Virus record (IMG/VR): IMGVR_UViG_3300004369_000200
Location: 1 to 20,032 of that record
Source of the DNA: a virus
Direction: 5' to 3' (one strand)
DNA: 20,032 bases
Positions within the stretch are counted from its first letter, which is position 1; each line of letters begins with the position of its first letter. The notes below the pieces were generated by a model, which was given only the letters and a program-made list of their open reading frames with translations, ran no database searches and was not told the origin of the DNA. Position numbers and translations under genes: made by a program. Shown piece by piece: positions 1-7,410 of the stretch.

Positions 1-540
1 TTTGCACCTGCTACTACGTTAGCAGTTGCGGCATTAGATACTTCACCTGAAACATTAGCACCAGCAACTGCGTTTGCAACTGCGGCAAATGCAACTTCAC
101 CAGAAACGTTTGCGCCTGCAACACTATTGGCTGTGTCTGCAAATGCTACTTCTCCGCTTACGTTTGCTCCGTCAACTGAGAATGCATATACAGCATTAGC
201 AACATTCCCGCTAACATTAGCGCCTGATACGGCATTAGCGGTTCCAGCAAATGATACTTGACCTGAAACATTAGCGCCTGCTACTGAGTTTGCTGTGGCT
301 GCAAATGCAACTTCACCTGACACATTTGCTCCAGCAACTGAGTTAGCAACTGCGGCAAATGCAACTTCACCTGAGACATTTGAACCTGCTATGTTGTTTG
401 CTGTGTCTGCGAATGCTACTTCACCAGAAACATTTCCACCTGCTACTGCATTTGCTGTTGCGGCATAACTTACTTCACCTGATACGTTAGAACCTGCAAC
501 TGAATTTGCGGTTGCCGCAAATGAAACTTCTCCAGTAACA
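1..540 (-). repeat. Tandem 54-bp coding repeats, about 10 units
   Basis: Units spaced exactly 54 bp apart encode G(A/S/G)NVSGEV followed by an Ala/Asn-rich stretch. The boundaries fall near 6, 60, 114 and 168 and continue to about 530. Units differ by synonymous and a few conservative changes (SGEV, SGQV, SGNV). The block continues past the left edge of the window. Confidence 0.85.
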
Positions 541-1616
541 TCGCCGCCCGGTACATTTGTTAAGTTTGCGCCGTCGCCTGTAACATATGTAAAAATACCA
601 CCAGTAGCACCTATGTTATTTACGTTTGCGTTTCCTGATACATTAAGAATTGATAATGTACCTAATGATGTAATGTTGGGTTGTGAGGCTGTGTATACGG
701 TTCCTGCTACTAATGCGTTCCCTACTTGCCCGGATACGTTAGAACCTGCGACTGCATTTGCTGTAGTTGCAAATGCGACTTCTCCAGTAACGTTACCACC
801 TGCTACAGAGTTTGCAACAGCCGCAAACCCGACCTGTCCGGTGACATTAGCACCGGTTAATGATGAAATGTTGCTTCCATCACCTTTTAAATATTGTCCT
901 TGTACTACACCAGCATTTGCATATAGATTACCTGTTGTAGTTGTTGCTGTTACTGCTAAACTAGTAAGAGTACCAACACTTGTAATATTAGGCTGAGCCG
1001 CTGTTGTTAAAGTACCGCTTAAGTTAGCACCTTGTATTGTGCCTGAGTTAGCATATACACTTGCTAATATTGCTGTGCCACCTGAAATTTGTCCTGAGCC
1101 AACTGATAAATTACCACCTGTTATGTTGCCTGTAGCAGTCAAAGATGTAACAGTCAATGGAACTAACATCGTAGCACTTGATGTTACATTTAAGTTAGCA
1201 GTTGTTAAGTTATTAGTTGCTGTAATATTATTTGCGGCTAAATCACCGCTTATTGTGACATTGCCGATGTTTGCAAGGTCTGTTGGCAAATCTACATAAA
1301 GAGTTTGTGTAGAATCAGTGATTGTTGCGGAGCCACCTGCAACGCCGTTGCCGGCTACATCTCTAGTAACTTGTAGAGTTGATGAACTTACTTGGACACA
1401 AGAAATGTTTGCGCCAAGCACAACGTTACCCACGGGTGAACCGTTAACTAAGTATATTCCTGGACCTGCAGTTCTGTTAACACTAACAACTGCTTGATCT
1501 CCCAAACCTGCAAATACTTCGGTGAAATTTAACTGTACTTTTTCAAACGCCGAACGAATAGGATCTGCATCAGGATCGTCAGGAAATGCTCCAAAATCAA
1601 TATTTCTCTGTGCCAT
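1..1616 (-). CDS. Repeat-rich tail fibre or virion appendage protein, C-terminus outside window
   Basis: The frame is open from an ATG at 1616 to the window edge, giving about 538 codons with no stop. The N-terminus begins MAQRNIDFGAFPDDPDAD and continues with a short helix (SAFEKVQLNFTEVF), a type of N-terminus I associate with structural appendage proteins of marine T4-like phages. From about residue 280 it contains 18-residue (54-bp) repeats of the form VAGANVSGEVAFAATANS, three in one block and about ten in a second. The blocks are separated by a longer module (PNITSLGTL ... GDGANLTNV) that also occurs once earlier. Such repeats usually build a long trimeric beta shaft, and a receptor-binding tip would lie beyond position 1. 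A GATAAATA late promoter and an AGGA ribosome site precede the start. Fibre identity is inferred from composition and repeat type; no receptor-binding domain is visible. Confidence 0.7.
   Translation of the reverse strand, partial: MAQRNIDFGAFPDDPDADPIRSAFEKVQLNFTEVFAGLGDQAVVSVNRTAGPGIYLVNGSPVGNVVLGANISCVQVSSSTLQVTRDVAGNGVAGGSATITDSTQTLYVDLPTDLANIGNVTISGDLAANNITATNNLTTANLNVTSSATMLVPLTVTSLTATGNITGGNLSVGSGQISGGTAILASVYANSGTIQGANLSGTLTTAAQPNITSVGTLTSLAVTATTTTGNLYANAGVVQGQYLKGDGSNISSLTGANVTGQVGFAAVANSVAGGNVTGEVAFATTANAVAGSNVSGQVGNALVAGTVYTASQPNITSLGTLSILNVSGNANVNNIGATGGIFTYVTGDGANLTNVPGGDVTGEVSFAATANSVAGSNVSGEVSYAATANAVAGGNVSGEVAFADTANNIAGSNVSGEVAFAAVANSVAGANVSGEVAFAATANSVAGANVSGQVSFAGTANAVSGANVSGNVANAVYAFSVDGANVSGEVAFADTANSVAGANVSGEVAFAAVANAVAGANVSGEVSNAATANVVAGA
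690..860 (-). repeat. Second block of 54-bp fibre repeats, 3 units
   Basis: Three more copies of the 18-residue unit (GANVTGQV, GGNVTGEV and GSNVSGQV types) lie nearer the N-terminus of the same protein. They are separated from the larger block by a non-repeat module of roughly 50 residues. Confidence 0.75.
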
Positions 1617-1638
1617 ATGAATTAATTCCTAATATTAG

Positions 1639-1646
1639 TATTTATC
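1639..1646 (-). promoter_or_regulatory. T4-type late promoter GATAAATA for the fibre gene
   Basis: The octamer GATAAATA reads on the minus strand and differs from T4 TATAAATA only in the first base. It sits 22 nt before the fibre ATG, leaving room for a short leader with an AGGA ribosome site. Confidence 0.7.
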
Positions 1647-1672
1647 GTTTTAATATGATACGCAGGCCTTGC

Positions 1673-1699
1673 AAAAAAATGCCCGGGCTAAGCCGGGCA
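1673..1699 (-). terminator. Rho-independent terminator after the 819-aa gene
   Basis: On the minus strand a 7-bp GC-rich stem (TGCCCGG / CCGGGCA) with a 6-nt loop is followed directly by seven T. It lies about 24 bp past the stop of the 819-aa gene and just before the fibre late promoter, so it separates the two transcription units. Confidence 0.9.
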
Positions 1700-1722
1700 C
1701 ACATCCTGCACGAATGTTATCT

Positions 1723-4182
1723 TTATTTTGATAGACTATCTAATCTATTTAAAATTGTTGCAAAACCACTAGATGAAACTACAGTGCCTTCTTTTACTAA
1801 ATCAGCACCATTGTAACCCATACGATCTTCTTGACCTGCAATTACTGGAGTAGTTGTTTGACCAGTTGATTTTTGCTTGTTAAGACCACCAGAAATAACT
1901 TTAGTCATAAAATCGATGTCTTGTTCAAATGATGTTTCAGTGCCTTTTTTGCCTGCATCGTTTGCCCACTCATCAAGTTTTTCTTCGATATCATCTAAAT
2001 CGTTAATATCAACATCTTCATCATCCTCTTCCTCGTCATCTTCACCACGACCATAGTCACGTGTCTGAGGATGTTTGTTTGGATCCATGTCTCCTGCACC
2101 TTCTTCAATGTCAACACTTTCTGCTGTTAAAAGATTAGGATCATCTTTTTGTGATAGAGGCTGTTCAGGTTCTTCACTTGATTCGTCTCCAACTTCAGAA
2201 AGTAAAGCCATCATTTCTTTTAAATGATCGTCTTCGTCTCTTTTTCCCCATTTACCGTAAGAATCGTCCCTGCGATCTTTTTCAGATTGCTCTTTGTCGG
2301 ACTCTTTACCATCACGCATACCCAATGACTCATCTTCTTTGTCATCGTAGCCTTGATCTTTTTCTTTAACAAGTTGCTGTGTATCAGATTGTTGAGTAGC
2401 AAGTGCCATATTAGCATCTGCATTACCCTTTTCATCATTCATAGAGTTTGCGGAACCGTTGTCAGGTGGATTTTGTGCACCTTCGTCAGTTTTTTCGCAG
2501 CCGCATCCTTCCATTGTCATACCACACTCACCACACATTTCTTCATCGTGGTCGTGTTCGTCTTCTGGACCTTCGTCTTTAAAGTCTGCTTCGACTTCTT
2601 CACCACCGTCCATCATGCCTAACATTCTTAACATGTCATCATGTGAATCTTTTGGTTCATCTAATGCATCAGGCGCGCCATAGAATGAAACTACACCTGC
2701 GTCATCTGCTGGTGCATCCATATCTAAACCATCGTCATCTCCATAGATACCTAAACCTACGTCTTTGACGAATTTAATTAATTTACCAGCATCATCGTCA
2801 GTAGCATTTACTGATACTGAATCTTTGCCGTGTTCGTTTCCTGTAGATACAGAAATGTTAATACCTTCATCAACGGCTACTGCTTCTTTACCTTCATTGA
2901 TTAAAGAGTTAAGTTGATTTTCAAAATTTTCAAAAGTCCACTCGTTTTCTTCTAATGAAGATGTGTCTTTGAATTTCTTACCATCTAGTTCAAACTCTCC
3001 ACCTTTAGGAGTAGCGGCTAATTTAGCGGTGAAAGCATTGCCTTCTTCCATATCGTCTTCATCAATGCCCTTACGTGCAACTGTTTCTGCACCCCAGTTA
3101 TACTTGTCGAATTCACCGTCGTCATCGGCGCCAACGTTACCGTCTGGAGAAGATTCTGCTTCGCCCATAGCACCATAAGATGCCATAGTGTCAACAACTT
3201 CTGCTTCAGGTTCTTCTCTTACTTGACCAACGATTGGTTCCTGAGCAACACCCATGCACTCGTCAAGACCTTCTTTGTAGCCTTCATGGTATGCACGTGC
3301 TTCGTCTGTACCTACTTCGTGTGGACACGCATAAGAACCTTTGCATAAACCATGAGCATGACCCATATGTTTTGCGGCCTTAATAATGTGTGCGGCACCT
3401 TCGTTTAATGTTTTTTTGCATTTCTTAATCATATCTTTTAGTTCTTTTTTATCACATTTAGGGTGTAATTTACAAATCTCTTTTTCTGACATTTTATCTT
3501 TACACATTTTTTTGATGCGAGACATTGCTGGAAGTTTTGATTGCTTCCATTCATCGTATTCGATTTCTTTTGTGACTTTCTTGCCTGCTTTTTCTGCTTT
3601 ATCGTCACGTTTTGCATCCTTGCCTTCAAATGTAAGAGGAGATGCTTGACCTCTATCAGTAGGTGGCATTTCACCTTCTTTCATTTTACCTAGTGTTTTA
3701 GCAAGGTTTGCTTGTTTTTCTGTTTTGCTAGGGAAGTCATCTTTATGTGACAACACATAACTAGCGAATTCTTTAGTAGACATACCATGTCTTTTTGCTT
3801 TTGCAGAGAATGCACCTGGGTCTTTGATAGCGCCTTTGATCCAATCTTCTGCTTCTTGTAATTCTGCATCACCGATAGTAAGTTCACCTTTATCAATTGC
3901 TTGCTTTAATTGATTAGCAACTGCTGGGTTGTGTGCAGTACCAATTGCTTTGTCGCCTGATTTAATAGTTTGAGCACCAGACTTAACGGGCTCCATAGTA
4001 ACTTCAGATTCCATCAATTGATTGAAAATATCTGATAACTGACGTACTGGCTTAGGTGCTTCAGTAGCAACTTCAGGTTGTGCAGACTCAGTTAGGAGTG
4101 TACGAGGTTCTTCAGTTTCACGTGGTAAGACAGCAGATTCTTTCATGCCGTCAAATTTCGTTAATATATCTTTAAAATCCAT
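1723..4182 (-). CDS. Large acidic Cys-containing virion or head protein of unknown function
   Basis: This 819-residue protein has no function I can name. The N-terminal third is mostly helical, with a module at about 80-170 (PGAFSAKAKRHGMSTKEFA ... ANLAKTL) that I associate with other marine phage proteins. A Lys/Cys-rich segment at about 205-310 holds Cys227, 237, 243, 255, 280, 286 and 309 plus several His, so it may bind metal. The middle and C-terminal parts are strongly acidic and include a second cluster CGECGMTMEGCGC at 550-562. The C-terminal tail (EWAND ... FEQDIDFMTKVISGGLNKQK, about 738-771) looks like a conserved module. Three sites fit the T4 gp21 prohead protease rule (I/L-x-E): LTE near 32, LME near 58 and INE near 430. 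An AAGGAT ribosome site precedes the ATG, 11 bp after the upstream gene. A role inside the head is inference. Confidence 0.6.
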   Translation of the reverse strand: MDFKDILTKFDGMKESAVLPRETEEPRTLLTESAQPEVATEAPKPVRQLSDIFNQLMESEVTMEPVKSGAQTIKSGDKAIGTAHNPAVANQLKQAIDKGELTIGDAELQEAEDWIKGAIKDPGAFSAKAKRHGMSTKEFASYVLSHKDDFPSKTEKQANLAKTLGKMKEGEMPPTDRGQASPLTFEGKDAKRDDKAEKAGKKVTKEIEYDEWKQSKLPAMSRIKKMCKDKMSEKEICKLHPKCDKKELKDMIKKCKKTLNEGAAHIIKAAKHMGHAHGLCKGSYACPHEVGTDEARAYHEGYKEGLDECMGVAQEPIVGQVREEPEAEVVDTMASYGAMGEAESSPDGNVGADDDGEFDKYNWGAETVARKGIDEDDMEEGNAFTAKLAATPKGGEFELDGKKFKDTSSLEENEWTFENFENQLNSLINEGKEAVAVDEGINISVSTGNEHGKDSVSVNATDDDAGKLIKFVKDVGLGIYGDDDGLDMDAPADDAGVVSFYGAPDALDEPKDSHDDMLRMLGMMDGGEEVEADFKDEGPEDEHDHDEEMCGECGMTMEGCGCEKTDEGAQNPPDNGSANSMNDEKGNADANMALATQQSDTQQLVKEKDQGYDDKEDESLGMRDGKESDKEQSEKDRRDDSYGKWGKRDEDDHLKEMMALLSEVGDESSEEPEQPLSQKDDPNLLTAESVDIEEGAGDMDPNKHPQTRDYGRGEDDEEEDDEDVDINDLDDIEEKLDEWANDAGKKGTETSFEQDIDFMTKVISGGLNKQKSTGQTTTPVIAGQEDRMGYNGADLVKEGTVVSSSGFATILNRLDSLSK

Positions 4183-4193
4183 AATTCTATCCT

Positions 4194-4820
4194 TTATAGT
4201 CCTGCACCAGTCGCCGGCTTAGGAGGCCTTGTAATATTTGTCATTGGACTCTTATTACCTTTGATAGCATCGTCAGTCCAAGGCTTCCAAGGGTCAAAAG
4301 AGTCTTTGTTGTTCTTTTGATCATCTGGTATACCAACTTTACCAACATTCTTTTCTTCTGCATGTTTGTGGATGCTGTCTAAGTACTTATCACCGTACTC
4401 TTGGCTTGCTTCCTTTCCGTTGTCTTCCATTTCTTCATGGTCTAGAACAGGTGTATGAGACATTTGATTTTCATATTGATGCAATTCACCATCAATGCTT
4501 TCATCAAACGCAGTATTAACTAGTCTAACATAATTAACATTGTGACCTAATAATTGTGCTATTTGTTGCACCATTGGTTCGTTACAAGGATATGCGAATT
4601 TACATTTAAAAATATGAACGGGTTCGTTTTGTAAGTTGGGAAATCCATATGGACTTTTTTGAACAGGGGTAGTTGTTGGCCCCTTAATTTCAACAGGCTC
4701 AAATTTATTCAGGTTATACTTGAATAACTCTAAGAATTTACTATCAACATCACCGGCTACTTTAACTGTATAGTCATAAGTATGGATGCTTTCAGCAATG
4801 TATGTTTTCAAACTTTTCAT
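4194..4820 (-). CDS. Putative internal head protein with capsid-targeting-like N-terminus (208 aa)
   Basis: The N-terminus MKSLKTYIAES resembles the capsid-targeting sequence of T4 internal proteins (MKTYQEFIAEA), and IAE followed by S fits the gp21 protease cleavage rule. If used, processing after residue 10 would leave a domain of about 120 residues (YTVKVAGDVDSKFLELF ... LLGHNVNYVRLVN) and an acidic, His-rich, Pro/Lys-rich tail likely to be unstructured. The open frame extends further upstream to 4955, but that part overlaps the small terminase gene and holds the late promoter. The ATG at 4820 follows AAGGG and lies 19 nt after GATAAATA, so it was chosen. The gene sits 11 bp before the 819-aa gene and probably shares its transcript. 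Placement inside the head is inferred from the N-terminus only. Confidence 0.65.
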   Translation of the reverse strand: MKSLKTYIAESIHTYDYTVKVAGDVDSKFLELFKYNLNKFEPVEIKGPTTTPVQKSPYGFPNLQNEPVHIFKCKFAYPCNEPMVQQIAQLLGHNVNYVRLVNTAFDESIDGELHQYENQMSHTPVLDHEEMEDNGKEASQEYGDKYLDSIHKHAEEKNVGKVGIPDDQKNNKDSFDPWKPWTDDAIKGNKSPMTNITRPPKPATGAGL

Positions 4821-4839
4821 ATATGAATCCCTTATAATA

Positions 4840-4847
4840 TATTTATC
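4840..4847 (-). promoter_or_regulatory. Late promoter GATAAATA for the 208-aa and 819-aa genes
   Basis: The minus-strand octamer overlaps the TGA stop of the small terminase gene (TGATAAATA) and lies 19 nt before the ATG at 4820. It would drive the two-gene unit that ends at the terminator near 1680. Confidence 0.7.
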
Positions 4848-5331
4848 ATTCTTCTGTATTTTTCTCAGATAAGATTCGCAGTAATTCATTACGATCCAAT
4901 GCTTTACCACTCTCCCCCAGAGGAATGTTTTCGATTTTTTCTTGCTCTTTCGCAATCCGTTGATCTAACTGTGCTTTTTTCAATTGCAGTTCAATCATTT
5001 TCAATTTTTTATTAACTTTAGCAGTTTTAGCCGTGATTGCATGATTTAACATCGTACTAGCAACACTAAAGATATCTCCACTGAAACGAGAATCTACTTG
5101 CATACCCAAGTCCATAAGGTCTTGAAAACTTGTTTCTGCTTTTGATGCTAAACCATCTAATTCTAAATCAGATGCTTCTAAGCCTCTTACAGAAGGTAAT
5201 GCATTTTCAATTTTTTCTAAGTTAGATAATGCATCTCCTGTAACTTCTGCCGCGACTCCGGGTATAGGCTCATGCAACTCATTTTCTTCTTGTGATGCAA
5301 TATCAAATAATTCTTCAAGTTTCTTTGTCAT
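4846..5331 (-). CDS. gp16: Terminase small subunit, T4 gp16-like
   Basis: This 161-residue protein resembles marine T4-like small terminases. It has a variable acidic N-terminus, then a helical core (FQDLMDLGMQVDSRFSGDIF, about 69-88) and a long charged helix (TAKTAKVNKKLKMIELQLKKAQLDQRI, about 100-126). It ends with a short helix (DRNELLRILSEK). Small terminases recognise viral DNA and stimulate the gp17 packaging motor, and the central helices normally form the oligomer ring. The length agrees with T4 gp16 (164 aa). The start follows the gp4 stop by 12 nt and has no strong ribosome site, suggesting coupled translation. The large subunit gp17 is not in the window. The assignment rests on recalled family pattern, not on a diagnostic motif. 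Confidence 0.68.
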   Translation of the reverse strand: MTKKLEELFDIASQEENELHEPIPGVAAEVTGDALSNLEKIENALPSVRGLEASDLELDGLASKAETSFQDLMDLGMQVDSRFSGDIFSVASTMLNHAITAKTAKVNKKLKMIELQLKKAQLDQRIAKEQEKIENIPLGESGKALDRNELLRILSEKNTEE

Positions 5332-5343
5332 ATATCTATTTAG

Positions 5344-5787
5344 TTACTTTCCTCTTCCATTGTAGAAAAGGTCATCTTCTGTAACTACTCTAAAAGTTAA
5401 TCCTTGTGCTTTGCAATATGCCTGAGCAGACTGCCACTTAGCATGATTAATAGCAACCGTTGCCGCAGTCCTAGCATTAACAACTTTGCTTTCTATAATA
5501 CTTTCTTTTTTTGGTTTTATTTCTATGATCTCTGCCTTTACTCTACCAAACTTATCTTGGTATTGTAAAAAGAAATCAGGAACATAATTTCTTCTTTTAC
5601 CGGTAAGAGGATGTCGATAAGGAATAACTAATGCTTCACTAGCCCACTTTAAAACTTTGTCGTTGTTATCGCAAAACATCATAAAGGTAAGTTCCCAGCC
5701 TGAACGATATTTAGGCTTATGTTTACCGATATACTTGTCTGGGTTTTTAGGAGTGAATATGCCTTGTGCGTATTTTTTTCTCGCCAT
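5344..5787 (-). CDS. gp4: Head completion protein, T4 gp4-like nuclease
   Basis: The protein is 147 residues against 150 in T4 gp4 (also called gp50) and matches it across its length. Shared features are FTPKNPDKYIGKHKPKYRSGWE near the start, WASEALVIPY in the middle, EIKPKKE, and KWQSAQAYCKAQGLTFRVVTED near the end. The pattern fits a restriction-endonuclease-like (TnsA/VSR-type) active site, with candidate residues Glu32, Asp71 (PDF), Glu89 and Lys91 (EIKPK). In T4 the protein acts on filled heads before tail joining. The ATG follows AGG and begins 9 bp after the 126-aa gene, and the small terminase gene follows at 12 bp, so the three genes look co-transcribed. The assignment is firm; nuclease activity is inferred from the family. 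Confidence 0.9.
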   Translation of the reverse strand: MARKKYAQGIFTPKNPDKYIGKHKPKYRSGWELTFMMFCDNNDKVLKWASEALVIPYRHPLTGKRRNYVPDFFLQYQDKFGRVKAEIIEIKPKKESIIESKVVNARTAATVAINHAKWQSAQAYCKAQGLTFRVVTEDDLFYNGRGK

Positions 5788-5795
5788 GATTAGGC

Positions 5796-6176
5796 CTATA
5801 AGATAACATTTCTTTGAACTGATTGATTAGGAGCAGGTGCGGTGGACACTCCATATAGTGCAGTTTTAGTTCTTAATAGATTTAAATAAAAGGCCATTTC
5901 TGCATTCAGTTGCAGTTTAGTAGAATTTCTACCTCTCATATAATCTACAAATACCATAATATCAGTATCAGTTTCTTGTGCAAGTCTAAACAATACTGTA
6001 GCAAATTGTGCCGCTGTCTTTTTAGCAGATTCAGATTGTCTGCTTTCTGTTGCGGCTGCGCCTAAGAACATAGAATAAACTACGTCCCATTTATCTGCTG
6101 GTACGTTTAATTCAACATTATAAAAATTGTCAAATATTTGTACTGTTTGATCTGCTTTTTGAATTTCTAATGCCAT
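5796..6176 (-). CDS. Conserved virion-type protein of unknown function (126 aa)
   Basis: The start overlaps the stop of the upstream tube-fold gene in a TAATG arrangement, so translation is probably coupled; an AGGA also lies upstream. The protein begins with a beta-like segment (VQIFDNFYNVELNVPADKWDVVYSMF) followed by helices (QFATVLFRLAQETDTDIMVFVDYM, then ALYGVSTAPAPNQSVQRNVIL). I recognise this arrangement from marine T4-like phages, where it lies among tail and head genes, but I know of no function. Its coupling to a tail-tube-like gene suggests a tail, baseplate or assembly role. It has no signal peptide or membrane segment. Confidence 0.7.
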   Translation of the reverse strand: MALEIQKADQTVQIFDNFYNVELNVPADKWDVVYSMFLGAAATESRQSESAKKTAAQFATVLFRLAQETDTDIMVFVDYMRGRNSTKLQLNAEMAFYLNLLRTKTALYGVSTAPAPNQSVQRNVIL

Positions 6177-7318
6177 TAGTTTTGTGTTCCTGCGGGCGGT
6201 TCGTCACCACCAAATTCAGAGGCGCTTGTAATTCCTACCATTGTTGGTGATGAGTTTGCTGTAGGTGTTCCTGTTCCACCCCCGCCAAAAGGATCTTCTC
6301 CTGCAAAAATTTTTACAAGTGCGTCTTCAAGTAATTCTTGTAATTGTTTCTTTGCACTATTTACAATACTCTGTTCATTGTTTAAGATTTCTTTAACCTG
6401 TCCTATTTTGTTTATAAGATCAAGAAGATTATTAGTCTCACCGCCGAGAATTTCAGGTATCTTATTGAATGCAAGGTCTAATGGATTTAGCGACCCTTCT
6501 AATAATGGACTGTCTTCTATGTCATAGTTTGCATCATTACCAAACCCTTCAACGATATCATCTAATCCTACTTCTGGATCCATTGTACCGGTATTATAAG
6601 TTACAGTTTCGTATTCTAAGGTCATAGTATTTTGCATAGTACCGCCACCTTCACTGTATGCATAAGTGTCGTGGTCAAATTTAGTAATGATAGGATTGAT
6701 CAATGTATATGCAATGTAATTTTGTGCCCAAAAACCAAAGATATTAATATTTTTAAAGAAAGGTACTTTAGATCCTCTGTTAGGATAAAGATCATTAGTT
6801 TCTAAATTATTAGAGCCTCCCCTATAACCATATTCCATATCACCGGTAACAGAAGGATCATAAATGTTTCTTCTATTAAATTCTTTAAACGCAGGTTGAG
6901 ATTGAAAAGGTGCTACAGTAGGATTCCATGAATCAGCATAATAATATCTATAATATGCGTCCCAAAGTGCAGTCATTTGACTCATATTATCATCATGGAA
7001 TGTAATAGTAATAGGATCGTATTTTATTTTTGTCTGTACAACTCTTTTCCTATTATACTGATTTAACTCTGTTGTGTCTATTTTAAATTTAGGTAATTGT
7101 ACGTCTTTTACTAAAAGACCGTAATTTTTACCTGTTGGTGGTTGCCACGCTTCACCGTTAATGATGAAGTTAGTGTGGAACATAAATTTGACTTTGGGAG
7201 CATTAGCAAAACCACCGGGAGTAAAAACTTCTTCCGCATGTTGCCAATCACGCAAATATCTGCGTCCTTGAGCATCGTTCCAAAATCGATTTAATATTCC
7301 ATCTATATCTATTGGCAT
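6176..7318 (-). CDS. Tail-tube-fold baseplate protein, possibly T4 gp54-like tube initiator
   Basis: The protein has 380 residues. Residues about 40-245 look like the two-layer beta fold of tail tube proteins: FMFHTNFIIN, then LLVKDVQLPKFKIDTTELNQYN, VVQTKIKYDPITITFHDD, ALWDAYYRYYYAD, and a late strand pair MQNTMTLEYETVTYNTG. About 280-340 is helical with coiled-coil potential (LLDLINKIGQVKEILNNEQ), followed by a Gly/Pro/Thr-rich tail. A tube domain plus a helical extension matches the plan of T4 gp54, which starts tube polymerisation on the baseplate, though gp48-like or other tube-completion roles are possible. It has its own late promoter and lies just past the gp19 terminator. Fold assignment is moderately sure; the exact T4 counterpart is not. 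Confidence 0.6.
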   Translation of the reverse strand: MPIDIDGILNRFWNDAQGRRYLRDWQHAEEVFTPGGFANAPKVKFMFHTNFIINGEAWQPPTGKNYGLLVKDVQLPKFKIDTTELNQYNRKRVVQTKIKYDPITITFHDDNMSQMTALWDAYYRYYYADSWNPTVAPFQSQPAFKEFNRRNIYDPSVTGDMEYGYRGGSNNLETNDLYPNRGSKVPFFKNINIFGFWAQNYIAYTLINPIITKFDHDTYAYSEGGGTMQNTMTLEYETVTYNTGTMDPEVGLDDIVEGFGNDANYDIEDSPLLEGSLNPLDLAFNKIPEILGGETNNLLDLINKIGQVKEILNNEQSIVNSAKKQLQELLEDALVKIFAGEDPFGGGGTGTPTANSSPTMVGITSASEFGGDEPPAGTQN

Positions 7319-7339
7319 AAGGATTCTCTTGTTATATTG

Positions 7340-7347
7340 TATTTATC
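7340..7347 (-). promoter_or_regulatory. Late promoter GATAAATA for the tube-fold, 126-aa, gp4 and gp16 genes
   Basis: The minus-strand octamer lies 21 nt before the ATG at 7318 and about 10 bp past the gp19 terminator. No other octamer occurs before 4847, so it probably drives four genes as one unit. Confidence 0.72.
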
Positions 7348-7356
7348 ACCAATAAA

Positions 7357-7379
7357 AAAGCCAGGAAAAACCTGGCTTT
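7357..7379 (-). terminator. Rho-independent terminator after gp19
   Basis: A 9-bp stem (AAAGCCAGG / CCTGGCTTT) surrounds a 5-nt A/T loop. On the minus strand the GC-rich arm runs into a T-rich tract. It lies about 32 bp after the gp19 stop. The structure is nearly symmetric, but no gene on the plus strand uses it. Confidence 0.88.
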
Positions 7380-7410
7380 ATTAAGTTTAAGTCTTTTACT
7401 CGTACTACTA

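Noticed and set aside
1-540. Possible CRISPR array
   Set aside because: The repeats are contiguous, keep an open reading frame, and have no unique spacers.
613-1299. Plus-strand open frames (127 and 86 aa) inside the fibre gene
   Set aside because: They are low-complexity antisense shadows of the minus-strand repeat gene, with no ribosome site.
2151-3674. Several open frames of 70-90 aa on both strands within the 819-aa gene
   Set aside because: They arise from the acidic, low-complexity coding sequence; none has a family pattern or start signal.
4821-4955. N-terminal extension of the 208-aa protein
   Set aside because: It overlaps the small terminase gene and includes the late promoter; the start at 4820 has a ribosome site and the expected spacing.
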